Shown here: piece after piece, positions 23,712-31,912 of the stretch
Layout: each line of letters opens with the position of its first letter
Position numbering within the stretch: the first letter of the stretch is position 1
DNA from: Candidatus Anammoximicrobium sp.
GTDB taxonomy: Bacteria > Planctomycetota > Planctomycetia > Pirellulales > Pirellulaceae
Direction of reading: 5' to 3'
Assembly (NCBI GenBank): GCA_012515235.1
Contig: JAAYYU010000079.1
Span: 55,680-119,679, forward strand
Length of the DNA: 64,000 bases
Made by a program: the position numbers and the translations under genes
Notes under the pieces: generated by a model
The model's database searches: none
The model's input: the letters and a program-made list of their open reading frames with translations, nothing else
Told to the model about the DNA's origin: nothing

Positions 23712-24968
23712 TTACCTGCGCCAACGACGCCCCCGGCCGCGTCCGCCGCCGTTGGGGTTCTTGGCTCGCGATTCCATATTGGTGGCGATGATGGCCTCCA
23801 TCGCCTGCTGCCACGTGGGGATCTTGCGGTGTTTCAGCTTCAGCCGTTCCCCGCCAGCTTCGTCGTCGTCGTCCTCGTCCTCGTCGAAGTGCCCCGCGCC
23901 TTCCAGGTCGTCGTCCTCGTCTTCGTCGTCGGCCACGGCGGCGTGCCGGTCGCGGGCGGGAGCGGCGCTGCGCGGCTCGACCGCGTCTTCCTCGCCGAAC
24001 TCGTCCTCTTCGGCGGCCTCGTCCTCCTCGGCGGCCTCGTGGGCCTCGGGCTCGCTGGGCGTCTCCTCGCGGCGGACACTGCGGCGGCGGCGGCGCGGGC
24101 GGCGGCGGCGGCGAGCCGGTTTGTCCTCGTCCTCCGTCTCGGCCGCTTCTCCCGACTCAAACCGTTCGGCCACCGTTTCCGTGGCCGGTTCGTCGGCGGC
24201 TTCGTCCGGGAACAAGTCGTGCAGCGTCTTGGGCGCAAACCGATCGCGGCTCTCGAATTCGTCCTCGAACGGCTCCGACTGGCGCGGTTCCGCGATCGCT
24301 TTCGGTTCGGCAAACGCAGGTGGTTCGCTGTCGTCGAACACGGCATCCAAGACGCCGGGCGCGTCCAGCGCCAAATCGGGATCGTCAAAGATCGCAGGCT
24401 GACGCCGCTCGCGTCGCGAATTCGGCCGGCCTCGCCACCCGGTAGCAGACTCGCGTTCCATCGGCGGCGGCGTCACGGGCGGCGGCGTCACGGGCGGCGG
24501 CGTCACGGGCGGCGGGGGTTCCGGCGGTGCTGCAGGTGTACGCAGATCGATCGTCGCGGCCGGCTCGACCGCCGCGGCTTCTTCCGGCTCCTCCGGTTCG
24601 GGCTCGTTGATCTCAATGCCCAGCGTGCTGGCCAATTCTCGCCAATGATTGCGTGCCTTGGCTTTGGCCGCAGGAGCGCGCGGAGCGGCAGGTGGGGGCG
24701 CGGGCGGGGGAGCGAGGGCCTTGACTGGCGGACTGGGGGCGCTGGGCGTCGGCGACTGCCAGAAGGGAGTGGCGTCCTCCTCCGCGGCCTCCACAGCCGT
24801 CACGATCGATTCGGGTTGCGGTGCGGCGAGGTCCGTTGCCTCGGCTGACGCCTCGGCCGGTTCCCCGGGCTCGGGCGTGCTTGGTTCCTGTTCCGGCTCG
24901 TTGTCGGGTATCGCCCCCAGTTGTCGGGCCAGGAAATTCCAGTGGTCGATGGATTTGCCGTTCGTCAT
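23712..24968 (-). CDS. Acidic/proline-rich low-complexity protein, planctomycete-type
   Basis: 418 residues, extremely biased. The N-terminal motif DHWNFLARQLGAIP is repeated in variant form as NHWRELASTLGIEI near residue 107, so two short 'HWxxLAxxLGI' units can be seen. Between and after them are Pro- and acid-rich linkers, including three tandem VTPPP units, an Arg-rich block (ARRRRRPRRRRRSVRRE) and long Asp/Glu runs. The C-terminus (KIPTWQQAMEAIIATNMESR) followed by a Gly/Arg tail looks conserved and may bind RNA or another acidic partner. The disordered, polyampholyte nature suggests a scaffold or RNA-associated role. No known domain is recognised. Confidence 0.8.
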   Translation of the reverse strand: MTNGKSIDHWNFLARQLGAIPDNEPEQEPSTPEPGEPAEASAEATDLAAPQPESIVTAVEAAEEDATPFWQSPTPSAPSPPVKALAPPPAPPPAAPRAPAAKAKARNHWRELASTLGIEINEPEPEEPEEAAAVEPAATIDLRTPAAPPEPPPPVTPPPVTPPPVTPPPMERESATGWRGRPNSRRERRQPAIFDDPDLALDAPGVLDAVFDDSEPPAFAEPKAIAEPRQSEPFEDEFESRDRFAPKTLHDLFPDEAADEPATETVAERFESGEAAETEDEDKPARRRRRPRRRRRSVRREETPSEPEAHEAAEEDEAAEEDEFGEEDAVEPRSAAPARDRHAAVADDEDEDDDLEGAGHFDEDEDDDDEAGGERLKLKHRKIPTWQQAMEAIIATNMESRAKNPNGGGRGRGRRWRR

Positions 24969-25504
24969 CTTTTCTGTCTGCCGCCTGGAACGCGATTACA
25001 CCGCGTATTTGGCGGCTCCTCCTTAGTGTAAGTGTTTTGTGTGAATCGGCTTACAACAAGTGGGCGATACAGGAATCGAACCTGCGACTTCCGCCTTGCA
25101 GGGCAGTGTGGCACCGTTCAACGCCTTGACGGGACCAGGACTTCCGACCGCGCCGAGGCTGGTTTGTGCCGGCTGTTGCACCGTCGAGTGCGAAAACTGC
25201 CGCGACCAAGGCTCGCCCGATTAGCCCACCACAATAGCCGAATTACCCCAGAAAGGCAAGCATGAACAGGCCTTGGGAAACGCCTTGGGGCCTTCGTGCC
25301 GCTCCGTCCAGCTCCGTGCCGCGGATCGGTAACTCGGCCTGCCGCGCCGGATCGACGCGACGGCACGGCGATTGGACGGTACACTATCCGAGGTGCGGCT
25401 TTGCGCGGCGGCAACCGGCTGATCCGTGGCGACGCTCGCATGGCCCTTGGCGGGACAGCGGCGCCGGCCGCTGGTTGGATGCTGAAGACCAACGGAGGCG
25501 AGAG
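24969..25504. other. 536-bp divergent intergenic region
   Basis: Between two divergent genes. It contains a tRNA 3'-half fragment (25061-25106). A TTG/ATG-started frame before 25505 extends the beta-helix gene on paper but has no export signal or ribosome-binding site, so I leave it out. Confidence 0.5.
25061..25106 (-). pseudogene. tRNA 3'-half fragment
   Basis: On the minus strand the sequence reads as an anticodon arm (CTGCC-CTGCAA-GGCGG) with a 6-nt rather than 7-nt loop. A perfect T arm follows (GCAGG-TTCGATT-CCTGT), then ATCGCCC plus A as the acceptor 3' strand. No matching 5' half (GGGCGAT) exists upstream. It looks like a left-over of an attachment site or a decayed tRNA. Confidence 0.55.
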
Positions 25505-28048
25505 ATGATTCGAGAAACGACAGTGCGTTGGGCTCTGATCCTGGCGGTGTTCGGTGCGGGGTTCGCTTCTGCCGGAGCCGCTGGTTTGGCGTTCCAGCCG
25601 GCACCGGCAAGCGCGGCTCCAGCGGGCGGACAGGCGGATCCGGCGGCGGAGTATTGGGTATCGCCCAGCGGGAATGACGCCAACGCCGGGACGCGCGATG
25701 CGCCATGGCAGACCCTGCGGAAGGCAGCAGCGGCAGTGGCGCCGGGGACCACCGTGTTTCTGGGCGCGGGGACCTACCGCGAGACGCTCCGTCCGGCAAG
25801 ATCCGGCGAGGCGGGAAAGCCGATCCGGTTTGTCGCTGCGCCCGGGGAACGGCCGGTCCTGAGCGGCGCGGACGCGATTGCCGGGACTTGGCAGCCGCAC
25901 CGGGGCGAGATTTTCAAGCTGCAGACGGATCTCAAGTTCATCCAGGTCTTTGTTGATGGCGTCATGCTGCCGGAGGCGCGGTGGCCGAACACGCCACCGG
26001 GCGATCTGATGACCTACCGCCGCGCCGCTGCCGGGGAGGGCACCGGTTATGAACTGCTCGCCGACGAGAACCTGCCCTCCGGCGACTGGAATGGCGGCAT
26101 CGTCCTGTTCTGGCCCGGTTCGCGCTGGGTGAGCATGACCCGGCGGATCACCGGCTACCAGCCCGGCAAGTCCCTGCGGTTCGAGCCCACCACACAACGG
26201 AAGGTCAAGGACAAGTACCACACCAGCGACCCGTACCAGCCGCGGGCCGGCAATCCTTACCTGCTGCTGGGCGCGCTGGCCGGCCTGGATTGCCCCGGCG
26301 AGTGGTTCCTGGACGCAGACGCTGGCACGGTCTACCTGTGGACGCCCGACGGCAAGTCTCCCGCAGCGCACGCCGTGGAGGTCAAGCAGCGGGATTGCGC
26401 CGCCGATTTCAGCCGCTGCCGCTTCGTCGAACTCAAGGGCGTGGACATCCTGGGCGCGGGCGTGAACATGGCCGACGCGGAGGGCTGTGCGCTCGAGGAC
26501 TGCCGTCTGCGTTACGTCGAGCACGTGCGGGACTGGCAAGGCGGGACACTGCCGCCGGCGTGCAACGTCATGACCGGCAAGGGCAACCAATGGCGGCGTT
26601 GCCTGATCTACGGCGCGGCGACCACCGGCCTGCGGATGGCCGGCGAAGGCAACCGCCTGATCAACTCGATCGTCCACGATGTGAACTACGTCGGTTCCGG
26701 GCGCGGAGGCCTGGATCTGGTCCACTCGGTCGGCGCGGTCGTCTCGCACTGTACACTTTCCCGCACGGGCCGCGACGGCATCCAGCACCACGGCAGCAAG
26801 CGGATTCGCATTGAATACTGCGACCTCTTCCAGGCCAACCTGCTGAACAACGATTCCGGCGCCATCTATGCCTGGGGCACGGACGGCGAAGGCGGCGTGA
26901 TCGCTTACAACTGGGTGCACGATCACTTGGGCGACAGCACCGTCGGCATCTATCTCGACAATTTCGGCAAGAACTTCATCGTCCACCACAACCTGGTGTG
27001 GAACTGTACCGGCAGCGGCATCCGCATGAACAGCGATGCGCTCCAGCACCTGATCGCCAACAACACGATCCAGCAGGTGCGCGAGCCTTTCGGCACCTTC
27101 TGCTATGCCGGTTACACGCCCACGATGAAGGGCACGCGGATCCTCAACAACCTTGTCAACGAAGCGATGGATCCCCGCAGCCCGCGCGAATTCGTGCAGG
27201 GCGAACTCGGCCCGACCTGGTCGCACTGCGGACCCGCGGCGGTGGACCGGGACGGCTATCCCACGGAGGACTCCCTCGCCATCGACGCAGGGATCGAAAT
27301 CGCCGGCATCACAGAGGGCTTTCGCGGCCGAGCCCCCGACCTGGGCGCGTACGAATTTGGCGGCCCGCGCTGGACCGCCGGCGCGGACTGGACCGCGCCC
27401 CAGACGCCGGCGTCTGGGGCCCGCAACCTCGCCTACACGCCCCAGCCCCCGATCAGCGAGAAGACCATGATTCGCAAGGGGCTGGCCGTCTGGCTGGACG
27501 CCGCCGATCGAGCCACGCTCGAAATCGCCGCGGACGGGGCGGTCACCGCGTGGCGGGACAAGTCTGCCGCCCAGCGGGTGGCTGTGCCGACGCGGCCCAA
27601 CGGCCCGGTCACGTGGGTCGCGGACGGGATGCAGGGCAAGCCGACCGTGCGCGGCAACGGCGCCGGCAGTCTGCGAATCGAGGGATTCCGGGGCGAGCCC
27701 AAGCCGCTCACCGTGTTCGTAGTCTCGCAGTCGCTGCAACCCCGCGGGCCGGATTGGCAGCGGATCATCGCCAGCTTTACAGGCGTGGGGCAGGAGTGGG
27801 TGTTGCCCAACTGGATGATCGGCGCGCCGGGCGGCAAGACGCCGGCCACGTGGCCTCCCCGCCTGTTCCTGCTTCAGCAGCGCGGAGGTGCGGCCCTGGG
27901 GAAACTCACGGTCCTCGGCGCGTCGGCGAGCCAGGGCCAGGCGCTCGGCGGCGACATCTCCGAGGTGTTGATCTTCGACCGCTCTCTGCGTTTCGACGAG
28001 ACGGAGGCCGTCAGCAACTACCTGCGCGACAAGTGGGGACTTGACTAG
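25505..28048 (+). CDS. Secreted right-handed parallel beta-helix protein with C-terminal LamG-like domain
   Basis: 847 residues from the ATG at 25505 (GGAGG 6 nt upstream), with signal peptide RWALILAVFGAGFASAGAAG. Residues about 45-110 match the DUF1565-type N-cap of such proteins (YWVSPSGNDANAGTRDAPWQ). A beta-sandwich insert follows (IQVFVDGVMLPEARWPN), then helix coils with many short turns: NQWRRCLIYGAATTGLRMAG, SVGAVVSHCTLSRTGRDGIQ and NFIVHHNLVWNCTGSGIRMN. After a linker at about 632 comes a LamG-like module (GLAVWLDAADRATLEI ... EVLIFDRSLRFDETEAVSNY). This architecture is typical of polysaccharide lyases or binding proteins. Catalytic residues cannot be assigned. A 24-bp perfect palindrome lies in the linker DNA. 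Confidence 0.88.
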   Translation: MIRETTVRWALILAVFGAGFASAGAAGLAFQPAPASAAPAGGQADPAAEYWVSPSGNDANAGTRDAPWQTLRKAAAAVAPGTTVFLGAGTYRETLRPARSGEAGKPIRFVAAPGERPVLSGADAIAGTWQPHRGEIFKLQTDLKFIQVFVDGVMLPEARWPNTPPGDLMTYRRAAAGEGTGYELLADENLPSGDWNGGIVLFWPGSRWVSMTRRITGYQPGKSLRFEPTTQRKVKDKYHTSDPYQPRAGNPYLLLGALAGLDCPGEWFLDADAGTVYLWTPDGKSPAAHAVEVKQRDCAADFSRCRFVELKGVDILGAGVNMADAEGCALEDCRLRYVEHVRDWQGGTLPPACNVMTGKGNQWRRCLIYGAATTGLRMAGEGNRLINSIVHDVNYVGSGRGGLDLVHSVGAVVSHCTLSRTGRDGIQHHGSKRIRIEYCDLFQANLLNNDSGAIYAWGTDGEGGVIAYNWVHDHLGDSTVGIYLDNFGKNFIVHHNLVWNCTGSGIRMNSDALQHLIANNTIQQVREPFGTFCYAGYTPTMKGTRILNNLVNEAMDPRSPREFVQGELGPTWSHCGPAAVDRDGYPTEDSLAIDAGIEIAGITEGFRGRAPDLGAYEFGGPRWTAGADWTAPQTPASGARNLAYTPQPPISEKTMIRKGLAVWLDAADRATLEIAADGAVTAWRDKSAAQRVAVPTRPNGPVTWVADGMQGKPTVRGNGAGSLRIEGFRGEPKPLTVFVVSQSLQPRGPDWQRIIASFTGVGQEWVLPNWMIGAPGGKTPATWPPRLFLLQQRGGAALGKLTVLGASASQGQALGGDISEVLIFDRSLRFDETEAVSNYLRDKWGLD
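27396..27419. repeat. 24-bp perfect palindrome inside a coding sequence
   Basis: GCCCCAGACGCC / GGCGTCTGGGGC without spacer. It encodes the linker between the beta-helix and LamG-like parts (APQTPASGA). It looks like an inserted REP-type palindrome that kept the frame. Confidence 0.7.
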
Positions 28049-28174
28049 CCGGCGGCGAGCCTGGGGGCCGGAATCGCCCTCCGAAACCTGGCCTCCCGCG
28101 GCGTCCGGCCGGGGGGCGGAAAAGAGACGACGATCCAGACTTGAAGAGGCCTTTTGACAAACAGGAGCCATGAC

Positions 28175-29554
28175 ATGAGTTCCGACCGATCTCGCTTGAC
28201 CCGACGCGTGTCGATCGTTGCTGGAGCCTTGACCATCGCCGTCGCCGGGGGCGTCGCGGTATGCGTAGGGCCGACGCGCGCGGCGGACGCCGAGCCGTTT
28301 GAAACCGACGCCTGCGGCGCCCCGCCGGCCGATTCGCCGCTGGTTGCTCCCTGGCGTACGATCACGCTCGATGCCCAGTACGGCGGTCACTGGGTGGTTG
28401 CCGGCGATGTGGATGGCGACGGCCAGATCGAGATCGTCTCGGCCCAGAACTTCAACCAGACGGACGACCACTTCACTTCGGCGGTGGCGGTTCAGAAACT
28501 CGATGGCAGCGTGCTCTGGCGGTGGGGACAGCCGAAACTTGGCCGCCGCCAGCTTCACCACGACGTGGCTTGCCAGATCCACGACCTGGACAACAACGGC
28601 ACGAACGAGGTCATCGTGGCGGCGGACCGGCAACTGGTGATTCTGGACGGCCGTTCGGGGCAACCGGCCCGCGCCTTCCCCATCGCACAGCACGCCAGCG
28701 ACTGTGTCGTTTTTGCCGATCTGTCCGGCACAGGGTGGCCCGCGGAGATCCTGGTCAAGACCCGCTACGGCCAGATTTGGGCGCACGCTGCCGACGGGCG
28801 GTTGCTGTGGACGGTCAAGGAACCGGGCGGCTACCCGACCGCGCATCAACCCTGGCCCGTCGATCTCGACGGCGATGGCCGCGATGAGATCCTGGCGGGC
28901 TACGCGGCATTGAATTCGGACGGCTCCGTCCGGTGGGTCTTCCAAGCCGAACAAGGGCGGCGGAACCGCGGGCACGCCGACTGCTGGCGCGTGGTCCGCG
29001 TGGCCCAGCGACCGGAAGACACGCGGCTTGTCATGACGATGTGCGGCGGTAATGCGCTGGTCATGACCGACGGCTCCGGCAAACTCATCTGGCGCGTCAC
29101 CGGCCAGCACTACGAATCAGTGGACGTGGGCGAAATCCGCAACGACGTGCCCGGCTTGGAACTGGTCGTCGACGTCGACCATCTGTCGACTCCCTCCAAG
29201 CCGTTGTGCCTGTTCGATGAACGGGGGACTCCGCTCGGCCGGATCGACACGGACTACACGCGCCATCACATCCTGGTCGACTGGACCGGCGACGGCGTTG
29301 CGGAGATCGGGACAGCCCTTCCGCGAGCGCTGTTCGATGGCCGAGGCCGCCGCGTCTGCCGCTTTGCGATTGGGGAATCCGAACGCCCCAGTCTGATGGC
29401 CGACGTCGACCTCACGGGCGACGGTGGCCGCGACGTCCTGCTGACGACGGTGCGAGACGGCGAATCCAAGGTCTATCTGTACCGAAGCCGTCCCGCCGAT
29501 CCTCCGGGGCGGAAGCGTCCTGCCGGGACCGGGCTGAATTACACCCTGTACTGA
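28175..29554 (+). CDS. Secreted FG-GAP/VCBS-type beta-propeller protein
   Basis: 459 residues from the ATG at 28175 (AGGAG 7 nt upstream); an ATG in another frame overlaps at 28170. An export signal with twin arginine-like start (RLTRRVSIVAGALTIAVAGG) is present. The body repeats Asp-rich calcium loops: VAGDVDGDGQIEIVSAQNF, IHDLDNNGTNEVIVAADRQL, PVDLDGDGRDEILAGYA, LVDWTGDGVAEIGTALP and ADVDLTGDGGRDVLLTTV. This resembles the propeller of rhamnogalacturonan lyase family 11 and similar secreted sugar-active proteins, but no catalytic motif is certain. It lies 126 nt downstream of the beta-helix gene and may act with it on the same glycan. Confidence 0.82.
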   Translation: MSSDRSRLTRRVSIVAGALTIAVAGGVAVCVGPTRAADAEPFETDACGAPPADSPLVAPWRTITLDAQYGGHWVVAGDVDGDGQIEIVSAQNFNQTDDHFTSAVAVQKLDGSVLWRWGQPKLGRRQLHHDVACQIHDLDNNGTNEVIVAADRQLVILDGRSGQPARAFPIAQHASDCVVFADLSGTGWPAEILVKTRYGQIWAHAADGRLLWTVKEPGGYPTAHQPWPVDLDGDGRDEILAGYAALNSDGSVRWVFQAEQGRRNRGHADCWRVVRVAQRPEDTRLVMTMCGGNALVMTDGSGKLIWRVTGQHYESVDVGEIRNDVPGLELVVDVDHLSTPSKPLCLFDERGTPLGRIDTDYTRHHILVDWTGDGVAEIGTALPRALFDGRGRRVCRFAIGESERPSLMADVDLTGDGGRDVLLTTVRDGESKVYLYRSRPADPPGRKRPAGTGLNYTLY

Positions 29555-29641
29555 CTCGGCTGTCGTGCGTAACCAACCGCCTGGGGAAATCGGGAACGTC
29601 CGGCTCTGCCCAGGGACGGGGTGACGCATTAGAATATCCGC

Positions 29642-31732
29642 ATGAGTGAAAATGCCCGACAGGACGCTCTGCAACGCCTGGCGACGCCCATCCAGTTCGT
29701 CAAAGGCGTCGGCCCGCACCTGGCCCCGCTGCTGGAGCGGCTCGAGCTGCGCACGGCCAGCGACCTGTTGTTTTGTTTCCCCCGCGATTACCACGACGCC
29801 AGCCGGTTGCTGGCCATCCCCGAGCTGCGGGAGGACGAACCCGCCAGCGTCTGCGGCGTGGTGGAAGAGATCGACGTGCAGAACACGGGCACGGGGAAAT
29901 CGCTGCTGGGCGTGCTGATCCGCCAGGATCGCTGGCACCTGCGGGCGCTGTGGTTCAACCAGCCTTACATGCGGGAGCGTTTCCGGCGGGGCGGCCGCGT
30001 GCTGCTGTCCGGCACGCCGCGTTTCAACGGCGGCCGTTGGGAAATGGTGCATCCGCGCGTGGAGCCGCTGGAGGGCGACCGCGAGCCGACCGGCGGCAGC
30101 ATCCTGGCGCTGTATCCGCTGACCGAGGGCCTCAAGCAATCGCACTTGCGGCGGGCGATCCGCGCGGCGGTGGACGGCTATGCGGGGCTGCTGGAAGAGG
30201 TTTTTCCGGCCGCGTATCTCGACGCCCACGGGCTGTTGCCGATCCACGCGGCGGTGACGGAAATCCACGCCCCGCGCGACACGTCGAACTTGGAGCGGGC
30301 ACGCCGCCGGTTCATCTATCAGGAGTTGCTGATTCTGCAATTGGCGCTGGCGCTGCGGAAACAGCAGCGGTCGGTGCGGAGCCAGACGCCGCCGCTGCCC
30401 GTCAACGCGAAGATCGATGCGCGGATTCGGCGTCTGTTCCCCTTTGAACTCACGCCGGCCCAGCAGCAGGCGCTGCAGGAGATCACGGCCGACCTGGCGC
30501 GGCCGACGCCCATGAACCGGCTGTTGCAGGGCGACGTGGGCAGCGGCAAGACGGTGGTGGCCGAGTACGCGATGCTGCTGGCGGTGGCGCACGGGTTCCA
30601 GGCGGCGCTGATGGCTCCCACGGAGATCCTGGCCCGGCAGCACGCGGCGACCTTGCAGCGGGACCTGCGCGAAAGCCGCGTGCGGATCCGGCTGCTGACG
30701 GGCTCGCTGTCCGCCGCCCAGCGGCGGCAGACGCTGGAGCAGATCGCGGCGGGCGATGCGGACTTGATCGTCGGCACCCACGCCTTGCTGCAGGAGAGCA
30801 TCGATCTGGCCAAGTTGGCGCTGGTGGTCATCGACGAGCAGCACAAGTTCGGCGTCAACCAGCGGGCGGCCCTGCGCCGCGTCGGCGCGGACCCGCACTA
30901 TCTGGTCATGACGGCGACGCCCATTCCGCGCACGATTTCGATGACCCTGTTCGGCGATTTGGACGTCTCGCTGCTGCGGGAAGGCCCGCCGGGACGCGCC
31001 GCGGTCCACACCTACCTGGGCTTGGAATCCGAGCGCGGCCGCTGGTGGGAGTTCTTCCGCAAGAAGCTTCGCGAGGGCCGGCAGGGTTACGTGATCGCGC
31101 CGCACGTCGAGTCGTCGGAGGACGAATCCGTGACCGGCGTTCGGCAGACGTTCGAGGCGTTGGCCCAGGGCGAACTGGCCGATTTCCGCCTGGCCCTGCT
31201 GCACGGCCGGCTGGGCGCGGACGAAAAGGAAGCCGTGATGGGCGACTTTCAACGCGGCAAGACCCAGGTGCTGGTGGCCACGTCGATCGTCGAAGTCGGC
31301 ATCGACGTGCCCAACGCGACGCTGATGACCATCGAGGACGGCGAACGGTTCGGCCTGGCCCAACTGCACCAGATGCGGGGCCGCGTCAGCCGGGGCATGC
31401 ATCCGGGGTTCGTGTGCGTGTTTGCCGAAGGGAAGACGGAGCAGTCGCGGCAGCGGTTGGAAGCCTTTTCCAAGCTGAACGACGGTTTCGAACTGGCCGA
31501 AACGGACTTCCGACTCCGCGGCCCCGGCAGCCTGTTCAGCTTTCAGCAACACGGCCTGGCCCCGTTCCGCATCGCCGATCTGGTGCGCGACGGGGACGTG
31601 CTGGCGGAAGCCCGGCACGACGCGCAGACGCTGGTCTTCGGCGGCTTGCTGGCACAGCCTGAATTCGTCCGGTTGCGGCAGATGGTCAACCGGCGATACG
31701 GCCAGGCGTTGGAATTGGCGGACGCAGGTTGA
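29642..31732 (+). CDS. recG: ATP-dependent DNA helicase RecG
   Basis: 696 residues, normal length. RecG remodels stalled forks and branched DNA intermediates. The N-terminal wedge (OB) domain begins with the typical 'I-Q-F-V-K-G-V-G-P' helix-hairpin-helix text, and LLFCFPRDYHDASRLLAIPE follows. The helicase core has LLQGDVGSGKTVVAEYAML (Walker A), LMAPTEILARQH (Ia), VIDEQHKFGVNQRAALR (the DEQH box of RecG), VMTATPIPRTISMTLFGDLD (III) and the C-terminal motifs VATSIVEVGIDVPNATLMTI and LHQMRGRVSRG. The start ATG has only a weak ribosome-binding site. The next gene starts 180 nt downstream. Confidence 0.97.
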   Translation: MSENARQDALQRLATPIQFVKGVGPHLAPLLERLELRTASDLLFCFPRDYHDASRLLAIPELREDEPASVCGVVEEIDVQNTGTGKSLLGVLIRQDRWHLRALWFNQPYMRERFRRGGRVLLSGTPRFNGGRWEMVHPRVEPLEGDREPTGGSILALYPLTEGLKQSHLRRAIRAAVDGYAGLLEEVFPAAYLDAHGLLPIHAAVTEIHAPRDTSNLERARRRFIYQELLILQLALALRKQQRSVRSQTPPLPVNAKIDARIRRLFPFELTPAQQQALQEITADLARPTPMNRLLQGDVGSGKTVVAEYAMLLAVAHGFQAALMAPTEILARQHAATLQRDLRESRVRIRLLTGSLSAAQRRQTLEQIAAGDADLIVGTHALLQESIDLAKLALVVIDEQHKFGVNQRAALRRVGADPHYLVMTATPIPRTISMTLFGDLDVSLLREGPPGRAAVHTYLGLESERGRWWEFFRKKLREGRQGYVIAPHVESSEDESVTGVRQTFEALAQGELADFRLALLHGRLGADEKEAVMGDFQRGKTQVLVATSIVEVGIDVPNATLMTIEDGERFGLAQLHQMRGRVSRGMHPGFVCVFAEGKTEQSRQRLEAFSKLNDGFELAETDFRLRGPGSLFSFQQHGLAPFRIADLVRDGDVLAEARHDAQTLVFGGLLAQPEFVRLRQMVNRRYGQALELADAG

Positions 31733-31912
31733 GACCGCGCGACTGCTCCGGAAATCGGGGGGTCCTGTGCCGCCCGCCGGCCGCGACGCCCGCCATCGCG
31801 ACGCGCGTTGCCTTGGCGGCCCATGTCGAATATCATGCGTCTTTCGCCGCGACGGGTTGGGAGCGACGTCCGCACCCCGAGCGGGAGTGTTACAAGGGAA
31901 GAGGTTGCGATC

